Part shown: positions 8,694 to 17,268 of the stretch, piece by piece
How the letters are laid out: every line of letters starts with the position of its first letter
Numbering within the stretch: position 1 is the first letter of the stretch
Assembly (NCBI GenBank): GCA_963726615.1
Contig: CAVSCX010000010.1
Span: 62,001 to 126,000 of the forward strand
Direction of reading: 5' to 3'
DNA: 64,000 bases
Origin: CAWDZK01 sp963726615
GTDB taxonomy: Bacteria; Actinomycetota; Actinomycetes; JACCUZ01
The notes under the pieces: generated by a model
Seen by the model: only the letters and a program-made list of their open reading frames with translations
Told to the model about the DNA's origin: nothing
Database searches by the model: none
Program-made: the position numbers and the translations under genes

Positions 8694-10796
8694 GTGGGGG
8701 ATGGTCGAACGGTTCAGTCTGACCGCACGCGCTGGCAGGCTCGGCCGGTTCTGGCGCGCGCGCTGTCCTTGAGCGTGTTCGTGGTCCCGGTCGGCGGGTC
8801 ATACCTCGTCACGCGCCTCGCGGCACCGTTCGTCACAGACCTGCCGCTGGTCAGCCGGATCGTCGCCCTGGGCGTCCTGGCACTCGTCGTGGGCCTCGTG
8901 GCGGAACGGATCTTCCGCCGGGTCCTCCCACTCGCCGCGCTCCTGCGGATGACGATGCTGTTCCCGGACCGCGCACCTTCGCGGTTCAAGCTGGCGCGAG
9001 CGGCCGGTCACACCCGGATCCTCGAGGAACGGGCACGCACCCATCCCGGCGAGACGGCCGGTGACGCCGCGACGCGGATCCTCGGACTTCTGACCGCGCT
9101 GGGCGCCCACGACCGGCGTACCCGCGGCCACTCCGAGAGGGTCCGGGTCTTCACCGACGTCGCCGCCGCCGAGCTGCACCTGCCCGGGGCTGCGCGCGAC
9201 CGGCTGCGCTGGGCGGCGCTGCTCCACGACCTCGGCAAGATCGGCGTTCCCGCGGTCGTGCTCAACAAGCCGGCCGGCCTCGACTCCGGCGAGTGGGACT
9301 CGATCCGCCGCCACCCAGGTCAGGGTGCGGTGCTGGCCGCCCCGTTGATGGAGTGGCTCGGCGAGTGGGGCGCCGCGATCTCCCAGCACCACGAACGGGT
9401 CGACGGCAAGGGCTACCCGCTTGGCCTGGCCGGCCACGAGATCGCGCTGGCGGGACGGATCGTCGCGGTCGCCGACGTCTTCGAGGTCATGACCGCGGCA
9501 CGCAGCTACAAGCGGCCGATGTCGGTCGCGGCGGCCCGCCGTGAGCTGGCCGGCGCGGCCGGGACGCAGCTGGACTCCGCCGTCGTGCGAGCGTTTCTCG
9601 GTGCCAGTCTGCCGCGCGTGCTGTGGGCGGTGGGACCGCTGGCGCTGCTCATGAACCTGCCCTTCCTGCGCCAGCTCGCCGAGGCCGGCCGGGTCGTCGA
9701 GCTGGTCGGCGGCACCGCCAAGGGTCAGGCCGCCACGGTGGCGGTCGCAGCGACGACCGCGGCGGTCCTTGCCGTGCCGGCGACAAGCCCGGCCGTGTTC
9801 GCCGATCACGTCGTCCCCCGGCCCCGCAACCAGGGCCACACCTCAGTTCTCGGTGCCACGGGCGGGGCGTCACCGTCGGCCACCGCGCGTGCGGCCGGTC
9901 AGAAGTCTCCTCGTGGCCCGCGAACGGGCGATGCAGCCACCGGGCCGGCGTCGTTCGCCAGCACAGCCGGGGGCCGGGTCCCTGCCCTGCCCGGTCGCGC
10001 GAGCCTGCCCGAAGCCCCCGGGCCGTCGACCCGGCCGGCCGCAGGGACACAGTCCGTGCAAGCAGTGCCCGCGTCGTCGACCGTGCCCGACGTACCGGTC
10101 TGGGCGAGCGTGCCGTCAGCGCGTCCCACGTCCGAGCCCTCCACGTCGACGGCGCCGGTATCCGTGCCGGGCATCGCGCCGGTCTCGCTGGGGACCGCCG
10201 CCAGCTTCGCGGTGCTGGCCGGGTCGGCGATCACGAACACCGGCCCCACCGCGATCACCGGCTCGATCGGGCTGAGCCCGGGCACGTCGGTGACCGGGTT
10301 CCCGACCGCCCCGACCAACGGCACCGTCAACGCTGCAGACGCCGTCGCGGCGCAGGCGAAGTCCGACCTGGCCGGCGCGTACGGCGACGCCGCGGGCCGG
10401 GCGACCACAGCCACCATCCCGGTCGAGCTCGGCGGGACCACCCGGACGCCGGGCGTGTACGACTCGGCCGCGGGGACGTTCGAGCTCACCGGAACCGTGA
10501 CCCTGGACGCGAAGGGCGACCCGAACGCCGTCTTCATCTTCAAGGCTGCGTCCACACTCGTGACGGCGTCCGCCAGCCGGGTGAACCTTGTCAACGGTGC
10601 GCGGGCGGCCAACGTCTTCTGGCAGGTCGGCAGCTCGGCGACGCTCGGGACCTACTCGATCCTCCGTGGCAACGTCCTGGCTCTGACGTCGATCACGGTC
10701 ACGACAGGGGCGACCGTGGACGGCAGGATGCTGGCCCGCAACGGCGCGGTCACGCTGGACAGTGACGTCATCACCCGCACACCCGGCGGCCAGTAG
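8694..10796 (+). CDS. HD-GYP phosphodiesterase fused to an extracellular DUF3494 ice-binding domain
   Basis: 700 residues from the GTG at 8694, which has GGAGG eight bases upstream; in-frame starts at 8571 and 8670 lack a good site. Two membrane helices (about 24-45 and 52-74) precede an HD-GYP domain. It has H178-D179 in HDLGKIGVP and the full signature HHERVDGKGYP (232-242), so cyclic-di-GMP hydrolysis is expected. A third hydrophobic segment (about 345-370) is followed by about 125 residues rich in Pro, Ser, Thr and Ala. Residues 497-700 match the DUF3494 ice-binding fold (LGTAASFAVLAGSAITNTG, SIGLSPG, GVYDS, VFIFK, NVFWQVG). Predicted topology: phosphodiesterase inside, ice-binding domain outside. 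The domain pairing is unusual. Ice binding itself is not proven, because the fold also serves in adhesion. Confidence 0.88.
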   Translation: MGDGRTVQSDRTRWQARPVLARALSLSVFVVPVGGSYLVTRLAAPFVTDLPLVSRIVALGVLALVVGLVAERIFRRVLPLAALLRMTMLFPDRAPSRFKLARAAGHTRILEERARTHPGETAGDAATRILGLLTALGAHDRRTRGHSERVRVFTDVAAAELHLPGAARDRLRWAALLHDLGKIGVPAVVLNKPAGLDSGEWDSIRRHPGQGAVLAAPLMEWLGEWGAAISQHHERVDGKGYPLGLAGHEIALAGRIVAVADVFEVMTAARSYKRPMSVAAARRELAGAAGTQLDSAVVRAFLGASLPRVLWAVGPLALLMNLPFLRQLAEAGRVVELVGGTAKGQAATVAVAATTAAVLAVPATSPAVFADHVVPRPRNQGHTSVLGATGGASPSATARAAGQKSPRGPRTGDAATGPASFASTAGGRVPALPGRASLPEAPGPSTRPAAGTQSVQAVPASSTVPDVPVWASVPSARPTSEPSTSTAPVSVPGIAPVSLGTAASFAVLAGSAITNTGPTAITGSIGLSPGTSVTGFPTAPTNGTVNAADAVAAQAKSDLAGAYGDAAGRATTATIPVELGGTTRTPGVYDSAAGTFELTGTVTLDAKGDPNAVFIFKAASTLVTASASRVNLVNGARAANVFWQVGSSATLGTYSILRGNVLALTSITVTTGATVDGRMLARNGAVTLDSDVITRTPGGQ

Positions 10797-11032
10797 CCCC
10801 GGGACTGGCGCGTCGCCGACGCTGATGGCCCCGCGGTCCGGGACGACGGCCTCCCCGCGCTGCGCACCGGAAGCTGTCGGCGGTCCTGGCCCCCGGGATC
10901 GTGTGAGCGTCCGACGCGCTCTCCCGCGGTCGAGAGACCTCGAGGTGCAGGCGGCCGACCTTCCCTGGGTACGACCGGGTGCTTCGAGGAGAGTGACAGC
11001 CCTGAGGCCGTCCGGAGGGATACGGTCACGCC

Positions 11033-14000
11033 GTGATGATCTGTCCGGGGTGCGGTGGGGAGAACCGGCCGGGTGCGAAGTTCTGCGGCGAGTGCGGCCG
11101 CGGCCTGGTGAGGTCGTGTCCCGGGTGCGGGGCCCCGGTCGAGGACGAACGCAAGTTCTGCGGGGACTGCGGCACGCCGCTGCCGGCCCAGGCTGAGCGC
11201 GCCGCGCCTGCCGGTCGTCCGAGCCTGGACGAGCCGACGTCCGAGCGGCGCGTGGTCTCCGTGCTGTTCGTGGACCTGGTGGGCTTCACGGCCGCCTCCG
11301 AGTCCCGGGACGCGGAGGACACCCGCGAGCTGCTGACCCGCTACTTCGAGGTCGCGCGCAAGACCATCGACCGGTACGGCGGCAGCGTGGAGAAGTTCAT
11401 CGGCGACGCAGTGATGGCCGTGTGGGGCGCCCCGATCGCCAAGGAGGACGACGCGGAGCGCGCCGTCCGGGCCGCCCTGGAGATCGTCGGGTCGGTCGCG
11501 GGGCTCGATCCGGACCTGCACGCCAGGGCGGGGATCCTCACCGGTGAGGCCGCGGTGACGGTCGGCGCCCAGGGGCAGGGGATGGTCGCGGGCGACCTGG
11601 TGAACACCGCGTCCCGGATCCAGAGCGTGGCCGCGCCCGGCTCGGTGTTCGTGGGGGAGTCCACCAAGGAGGCCACCGAGGCCGCCGTCGCCTACGACGA
11701 CGGCGGCGAGCACGCGCTCAAGGGCAAGTCCACCCCGGTCCACCTGTGGCGGGCCGCGCGCATCGTCGGCGGCGTGCGGGGAGCGTCCCGGTCCAGCGGG
11801 CTGGAAGCGCCGTTCGTCGGCCGGGACCGGGAGCTGCGGCTGGTCAAGGAGCTCTTCCACGGGTCCGCGGACGAACGGCGACCGCAGCTGGCTCTCGTCA
11901 CCGGTATCGCCGGGATCGGCAAGTCCAGGTTGGCGTGGGAGCTGGAGAAGTACGTCGACGGGCTCGTCGGGGACGTCTTCTGGCACCGGGGCCGGTGCCT
12001 GTCCTACGGCAAGGGGGTCGCCTACTGGGCCCTGGCGGAGATGGTGCGGATGCGCTGCGGCATCGCCGAGGACGAGGATCCTCTGTCGGCGCGCGCCAAG
12101 CTCCGGGACACCCTCGAGACGCACCTGCGCGACGCCGACGAACGGCGCTGGGTGGAGCCGCGGCTGGCCCACCTGCTCGGCCTGGAGGAGGGCGTCCCCG
12201 GCGACCAGGAGAACCTGTTCTCCGCCTGGCGGACCCTGTTCGAGCGGCTGGCCGAGCAGGCACCGACGATCCTTGTCTTCGAGGACCTCCAGTGGGCCGA
12301 CAGCGGCCTGCTCGACTTCGTCGAGTACCTGCTCGACTGGTCCCGCGGCCAGGCGCTGTTCGTCCTCGCCATGGCGCGCCCGGAGTTCGCCGAGCGGCGT
12401 CCCGGTTGGGGGAGCGGCAAGCGCAGCTTCAGCTCGCTGTACCTCGAGCCGCTGTCGACGGCCGCGATGGGTGAGCTGCTCTCCGGACTTGTGCCCGGTC
12501 TGCCCGACGACCTGCACCAGCGGATCCTCGCCCGGGCCGAGGGCGTGCCGCTCTACGCGGTGGAGACAGTCCGGATGCTGCTGGACCGGGGGCTGCTCGC
12601 CCGCGAGGGTCACGTCTACCGCGCCACCGGGTCCGTCGACCGGCTCGAGATCCCGGGGACGCTGCAGTCGCTGGTCGCGGCGCGCCTTGACGCCTTGCCG
12701 CCGGACGAGCACCGCATCGCGGAGTGCGGCGCCGTGCTGGGCAAGACCTTCACGCGTCAAGGCGTTGCGGCAGTCAGCGGTCTGACCGAGGCCGAGCTCG
12801 ACCCTCTGCTCGCCGGGCTGCTCGGGAAGGAGATCCTCGCGGTCCAGGCCGATCCACGCTCGCCCGAACGGGGCCAGTACTCGTTCCTGCAGGACATCGT
12901 CAAGCAGGTCGCCTACGAGACGATCTCCAAGCACGACCGGAAGGCCAAGCACCTTGCCGCCGCGCGCTTCCTCTCGGCCGCGGCCAGTGCCGAGGAGGAC
13001 GAGATCGTCGAGGTCGTCGCGTCCCACTACCTCGACGCCTACGCCAGCGCGCCCGACGACGGCGACGCACACGAGCTCCGGGACAAGGCCTTCGAGATGC
13101 TGGTGCGGGCCGCCGAGCGGGCCGCCTCCCTCGGGGCCACCGGGGAGGCAGAACGCGCCTTCCAGCGCGCTGCCGAGCTGACCGACGACGAGCTGGCGCG
13201 GGCCGAGCTGCTGGAGCGGGCCGGGGTGGCGGCGTACGTCGGCGGACGGGCCGACGCGGCCGCCGGCGACTTCGACCGCGCCATCGCCCTGTTCGAGGCG
13301 GGAGGCGCCACCCACCCGGCGGCCCGGGTGGCGGCCCGGGCGGCCGAGGTCGCCTGGGACCGCGGCCGGCTGGAGCAGGGCCTGGAGAGCATGGACCGGG
13401 CCTTCGCGGTGCTCGCCGAGGAGGAGCCGGACGCCGACCTGGCCGCGCTGGCAGCCCAGATCGGCAGGTTCATGCTCTTCGCCGGCCAGGGGGACCTCGC
13501 GCTGGCCAGGTTGGAGCGGGCGCTCGAGATCGCCGAGATGCTCACGCTGCCGGAGACGCTGTCCCAGGCCCTCAACACCAAAGGCGTCCTGCTCCAGTCC
13601 CGAGGCCGGACGACCGAGGGTCGAGGGCTGATCCGCGTCGCGCTCGCGATCGCGCTCGAGAACGACAAGCCGTCGGCCGCCCTCCGGGCCTACTACAACC
13701 TCGCCGACCTGTGCGTCCAGGTAGATCGGGCGCAGGAGGGGCTGACCCTCGCACGCGAGGGACTCGAGCTCGCCCGGAAGGTCGGCAACCGGTACTGGGA
13801 GCAGTCCTTCCTCGGCTTCGCCTACCCGTCCTACGTGCTGGGTGACTGGGACGAGGTCGTCGGCCGCGAGAGCGGGCTGCCCGAGGACGACTGGACCCAG
13901 GTGCGGATCGCTTTCGGCACGCTTCTGACGTCCATCGTCCCTGCCCGCCTGCACCGGGGCCAGCTCGAGGCGGCCGAGCCCTTCAGGTCCTTCGTCGCCG

Positions 14001-14557
14001 ATTTGGAGTCCTCCGCGGACCTGCAGGAGCTCGCCCAGGGGCGGTTGGCCGAGGCGGCGTTCTCCTTCGCCGCGTGCCGGTACGACGAGGCGCTGGCCAG
14101 CGCGATGCTGGCCCTCGAGGCCAGGCACGCGATGGGGGTCAACTTCGAGGCGTCGAAGGAGGCGTTCGTGCTGGCGTTGGACAGCGCCCTGGCGCTGGGG
14201 GACACCGGGCGCGCCGAGGACGTGCTGGCGCTGGTGGACGGGCTGCCGGTCGGCCACTCGTCACCGTCGCTGCGGGCCCAGTCCGACCGGTTCCACGCCC
14301 GCCTGGCCGCGGTACAGGGGGACGCGGCTGAGGCCTCCGTCCGGTTCGAGCGGGCGGCGGACCTCTTCCGCGAGCTGGGCTACCCGTTCTACCTGGCCAG
14401 GGTCCTGTTGGAGACCGGTGAGTGGCTGTCTGGTCAGGGCCGGGCAGGCGAGGCGGAGCCGTTGCTGGTCGAGGCCGGTGAGCTCTTCCGTGGCCTCAAG
14501 GCGCTGCCCTGGCTCGAGCGCGTGGCGCAGGCATCGACCGGCGCCAGCGGAGCCTGA
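11033..14557 (+). CDS. Zinc-ribbon / class III adenylate cyclase / AAA ATPase / TPR regulator
   Basis: 1174 residues. A double zinc ribbon (residues 4-46, CPGCG...CGECG and CPGCG...CGDCG) leads into a class III cyclase domain (about 70-240). Both metal aspartates are present (D81 in FVDLVGFT, D125 in GDAVMAV), as are K121 and D188 (adenine selection) and N191/R195 in VNTASR. An ATPase domain follows with Walker A GIAGIGKS (291-298) and the acidic LVFEDLQWAD motif. The last 500 or so residues are helical TPR-like repeats. Expected to make cAMP in response to a ligand or partner sensed by the ATPase/TPR part. Start is GTG 11033 or ATG 11036; GGAGGG lies 14-17 bases upstream. The 236 bp before the gene show no other feature. 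Confidence 0.88.
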   Translation: MMICPGCGGENRPGAKFCGECGRGLVRSCPGCGAPVEDERKFCGDCGTPLPAQAERAAPAGRPSLDEPTSERRVVSVLFVDLVGFTAASESRDAEDTRELLTRYFEVARKTIDRYGGSVEKFIGDAVMAVWGAPIAKEDDAERAVRAALEIVGSVAGLDPDLHARAGILTGEAAVTVGAQGQGMVAGDLVNTASRIQSVAAPGSVFVGESTKEATEAAVAYDDGGEHALKGKSTPVHLWRAARIVGGVRGASRSSGLEAPFVGRDRELRLVKELFHGSADERRPQLALVTGIAGIGKSRLAWELEKYVDGLVGDVFWHRGRCLSYGKGVAYWALAEMVRMRCGIAEDEDPLSARAKLRDTLETHLRDADERRWVEPRLAHLLGLEEGVPGDQENLFSAWRTLFERLAEQAPTILVFEDLQWADSGLLDFVEYLLDWSRGQALFVLAMARPEFAERRPGWGSGKRSFSSLYLEPLSTAAMGELLSGLVPGLPDDLHQRILARAEGVPLYAVETVRMLLDRGLLAREGHVYRATGSVDRLEIPGTLQSLVAARLDALPPDEHRIAECGAVLGKTFTRQGVAAVSGLTEAELDPLLAGLLGKEILAVQADPRSPERGQYSFLQDIVKQVAYETISKHDRKAKHLAAARFLSAAASAEEDEIVEVVASHYLDAYASAPDDGDAHELRDKAFEMLVRAAERAASLGATGEAERAFQRAAELTDDELARAELLERAGVAAYVGGRADAAAGDFDRAIALFEAGGATHPAARVAARAAEVAWDRGRLEQGLESMDRAFAVLAEEEPDADLAALAAQIGRFMLFAGQGDLALARLERALEIAEMLTLPETLSQALNTKGVLLQSRGRTTEGRGLIRVALAIALENDKPSAALRAYYNLADLCVQVDRAQEGLTLAREGLELARKVGNRYWEQSFLGFAYPSYVLGDWDEVVGRESGLPEDDWTQVRIAFGTLLTSIVPARLHRGQLEAAEPFRSFVADLESSADLQELAQGRLAEAAFSFAACRYDEALASAMLALEARHAMGVNFEASKEAFVLALDSALALGDTGRAEDVLALVDGLPVGHSSPSLRAQSDRFHARLAAVQGDAAEASVRFERAADLFRELGYPFYLARVLLETGEWLSGQGRAGEAEPLLVEAGELFRGLKALPWLERVAQASTGASGA

Positions 14558-14587
14558 TCGAGGCGGTCGCCGCGGCACCCGCCGGCG

Positions 14588-15487
14588 TCAGCGCAGGTTG
14601 AAGACGCCCGCCTGGGCGGTGCCCCTGGCGTAGCGGTCGCGCACGCCGGAGGGCGTCATCGCGAGCGCCGCCTGGAAGTCGGTGGTCATGTGGCTGTGCG
14701 ACGCGTAGCCCACCGACATCGCGACCTCGCTGAGCTTGCCGTCCGGCCGGGACGCGCAGGTGGAGAACGCGGTCCGCAGCCGGAGCCGGGTGCGGTAGGC
14801 GTGCACGGTGAGGCCCGTCGACGCCCGGAAGAGCCGGCAGAAGTGGTACGTCGAGAGGCCCACGGCCTCGGCCACGGCCGGCAGCGTGATCCGCTCGTCC
14901 AGGTGCGTCGCCAGCAGCCGGCAGGCCTGGTGCACCCGGCGGTCGGCCTCCCGGCCTGCTGCCGGCGGCGGCCCGGAGCCTGCAGCCGGTCGGGCGTCCG
15001 CGGCCTCCCGGGGCGGGTCCACCGGGTGTCGTAGCACGTCGTCCAACAGGTCCCGCAGCTCCCGCTCGACAGCCAGGTCGTGGCCGCCGGCGGCCGCGCC
15101 GGCCAGGCACTCCTGGTAGCCGAGCCAGGCGGCGTCCCCGACGAGCACCCGGCCGGCCGCGAACGCCGAATCGGCAACCTCCCCTGCGTCGAGCAGGTGG
15201 CCGTAGAGCTCTGGGGAGAGCGCGACGAACGTGCACTCGTCCCCGGCCGGGTCCACCAGCTGGCGCTGGTAGCGCTGCCCCGGGCGGTACAGCAGAGCCC
15301 AGTTGCGGTCGCCCAGCTGCGGGCCGGTGCCGGCCCTCGTGATCGTGACCGGTCGCTCGGGGAACACGACGTGCGCCATCGGCCCGATCTCGTTCTCGCG
15401 GCCCCACGCCTTCTCGGTCGGCGGGCAGCGGTACCGACCCAGCCGCAGGCTCGGCAGGTCGAGGATCGGCGTCACGGCCGGGCTCAT
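14588..15487 (-). CDS. AraC-family transcriptional regulator
   Basis: 299 residues from ATG 15487, with GAGGGG well placed upstream. The same frame stays open far upstream to 17119 but that part is only a shadow of other genes. The N-terminal 170 residues look like a cupin-like sensing half (YRPGQRYQRQLVDPAGDECTF is typical of AraC proteins with an N-terminal barrel; it is cited here only in part). The C-terminal 100 residues hold two helix-turn-helix units: LPAVAEAVGLSTYHFCRLF and the second around VAMSVGYASHSHMTTDF. It lies downstream of, and on the same strand as, a small DUF1579-like gene with about 60 bases between them, so it may regulate that gene. Effector unknown. Confidence 0.85.
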   Translation of the reverse strand: MSPAVTPILDLPSLRLGRYRCPPTEKAWGRENEIGPMAHVVFPERPVTITRAGTGPQLGDRNWALLYRPGQRYQRQLVDPAGDECTFVALSPELYGHLLDAGEVADSAFAAGRVLVGDAAWLGYQECLAGAAAGGHDLAVERELRDLLDDVLRHPVDPPREAADARPAAGSGPPPAAGREADRRVHQACRLLATHLDERITLPAVAEAVGLSTYHFCRLFRASTGLTVHAYRTRLRLRTAFSTCASRPDGKLSEVAMSVGYASHSHMTTDFQAALAMTPSGVRDRYARGTAQAGVFNLR

Positions 15488-15546
15488 CGCACCACCCCTC
15501 TGCACCGAGCGTGCTGCATCCGATCGCACCGTACGACCGGACCCGC

Positions 15547-16053
15547 CTACCGGCGACTGTCGTAACGCAATCTCCACCTGAGGTCCCACGGTTCCCCCGG
15601 GTCCCCGGTCTGCTGCGACGACCAGTCCCAGACGAACCCGCGGGTCGTGATCGAGTGCCAGGTCATGCGCTGCCGGGCCGGGCCCTGTCTGCCGGTGCTG
15701 CGCTCCAGCACCATCCGGTCCCCCCGCGGGTCGGGCAGCCAGCCGCCGGTGAAGTCGAGGTAGGCACCGTTGTTGTCGACCCAGGTCTGGACCCAGCCCC
15801 GGTCCGGCACCGGGACCGAGAAGCTCCACCCGGTGAACGGGTCGCGCCCCGCGGAGAACTGCTCCCAGAGGACCTTGCCGTCCAGGGTCCACGCCACCTC
15901 GTTGCGGCCGCGGACCTCGTCCCCCGCCAGCTGGCGGACCCGCCAGCTGCCCAGCCAGAAGTCGAACTGGGCGCGGTCCGGCGCGGCTACCCGGATGCCG
16001 TCGATCACCGGGAGCCCGGCTGTCCCGGTGCCCTCGGAGAGAACTGCTGTCAT
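15547..16053 (-). CDS. DUF1579-like lipocalin-fold protein (hypothetical)
   Basis: 168 residues, no signal peptide or membrane helix. The FDFWLGSWRV motif near residue 30 and the repeated aromatic beta strands (GWSFSVPVPDRGWVQTW, AYLDFTGGW) resemble small beta-barrel proteins of the DUF1579 type. These are often annotated only as hypothetical and sit beside AraC or TetR regulators. It precedes the AraC gene on the same strand. The ligand or reaction is not known. Confidence 0.65.
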   Translation of the reverse strand: MTAVLSEGTGTAGLPVIDGIRVAAPDRAQFDFWLGSWRVRQLAGDEVRGRNEVAWTLDGKVLWEQFSAGRDPFTGWSFSVPVPDRGWVQTWVDNNGAYLDFTGGWLPDPRGDRMVLERSTGRQGPARQRMTWHSITTRGFVWDWSSQQTGDPGEPWDLRWRLRYDSRR

Positions 16054-16104
16054 GTCGTCCCACCTGTCTTGTCGCGGACCGTCGCTGGTTGGCGGTGGAG
16101 TCGG

Positions 16105-17094
16105 TCAGGTCAGCCGGACCCGTGGGTCGATCACGGCATAGGCCATGTCGACGACCAGGTTGGCCAGGATCACGAAGGTCGCGGCGACCAGCACCGTGCC
16201 GGTGATGACAGGCAGGTCGGCGTCCGTGACCGAGTCGACCGCCAGCCGGCCGATGCCCGGGAGCCCGAACACCTGCTCGGTGATGATCGCGCCGCCGAGA
16301 AGGCCGGCAAGGTCGAGCCCTGCCGCTGTGACGATCGGTGTGAGACAGGCGCGCAGGCCGTGCCGGCCGATGACGACGCGCTCGCGCAGGCCCTTGGCCC
16401 GGGCGGTGCGGATGTAGTCCTCGCCCAGCGTCTCGAGCATCTGGTTGCGGGTCAGCCGGGCGTACAGCGCGGCGTACAGCAGGGCCAGCGCGATCCAGGG
16501 CAGGGCGAACCCGGACAGCCACCCGAGCGGGTCGTCGACGAGCGGGACGTAGCCGCCGAACCCGATCACGCCCCACTTGATCTGCACGAAGAACACGAGC
16601 AGCAGGCCGATGAAGAAGGAGGGGAACGAGTAGCCCACCATCGCGACGGCCATGATGGCGCGGTCCTGCCACTTGCCGCGCTTGAGGGCGCCCATGATCC
16701 CGACGCTGACGCCCAGGATGATCCACAGCACGAACGCCCCGAGCGCCAGCTGAGCCGTGACGGGGAAGCGGGTCCACAGCAGGTGGGTGACGTTGTCGCC
16801 CTTGCGGAAGGAGTAGCCCAGGCACGGCACGGGACAGTCGAACGACGCCTGGCCGGTGCCGTAGGTACGGCCGGCGACGATGCCCTTCGCGAAGTCGCCG
16901 TACTGCTGGACCAGCGGCTTGTCCAGACCCAGCCGGTGCCGGTTGGCCTCGACGACCTGTGGGCTGCAGGACTTGCCGCAGGTGAGGCGGGCGGGGTCGG
17001 CGGGCAGCGCGTTGAAGATCAGGAAGACGATCATGCTGAGGGCGATCAGGGTGACGACCATCGCCACGAGGCGGCGGGCCAGGTATCCGAGCAT
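16105..17094 (-). CDS. ABC transporter permease, DppB/OppB type (orphan)
   Basis: 329 residues. The first helix starts at residue 3 (YLARRLVAMVVTLIALSMIV), and a large periplasmic loop with two cysteines (CGKSC) and a second cysteine pair follows. The remaining helices follow, with the EAA-type cytoplasmic loop around EDYIRTARAKGLRE. This is the usual plan of the first permease of dipeptide/oligopeptide/nickel ABC importers. No second permease, binding protein or ATPase is next to it on either side, so it either works with subunits encoded elsewhere or is a leftover. Both neighbours on this strand are unrelated. Confidence 0.85.
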   Translation of the reverse strand: MLGYLARRLVAMVVTLIALSMIVFLIFNALPADPARLTCGKSCSPQVVEANRHRLGLDKPLVQQYGDFAKGIVAGRTYGTGQASFDCPVPCLGYSFRKGDNVTHLLWTRFPVTAQLALGAFVLWIILGVSVGIMGALKRGKWQDRAIMAVAMVGYSFPSFFIGLLLVFFVQIKWGVIGFGGYVPLVDDPLGWLSGFALPWIALALLYAALYARLTRNQMLETLGEDYIRTARAKGLRERVVIGRHGLRACLTPIVTAAGLDLAGLLGGAIITEQVFGLPGIGRLAVDSVTDADLPVITGTVLVAATFVILANLVVDMAYAVIDPRVRLT

Positions 17095-17268
17095 GCGATC
17101 CGTCCCTTTCGAGATGCACCAGCCAAGATCACCCGTCCTTCAGGCAGCCGGACCGTACGGATCCCGGCCCCGGCCGCGCTTCCAGGATCGTGCGGTGAGG
17201 CCGAGCCGTGACCAACCCGTTGTCCGGGCCACGCCTGGCGGGCCGCCGGGGACACCTAAGGTCGGCGC

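Noticed and set aside
14588..17119. An 843-codon open frame on the minus strand
   Set aside because: Only its last 299 codons (AraC regulator) are real; the rest is out of frame with the permease and DUF1579-like genes and has shadow-like composition.
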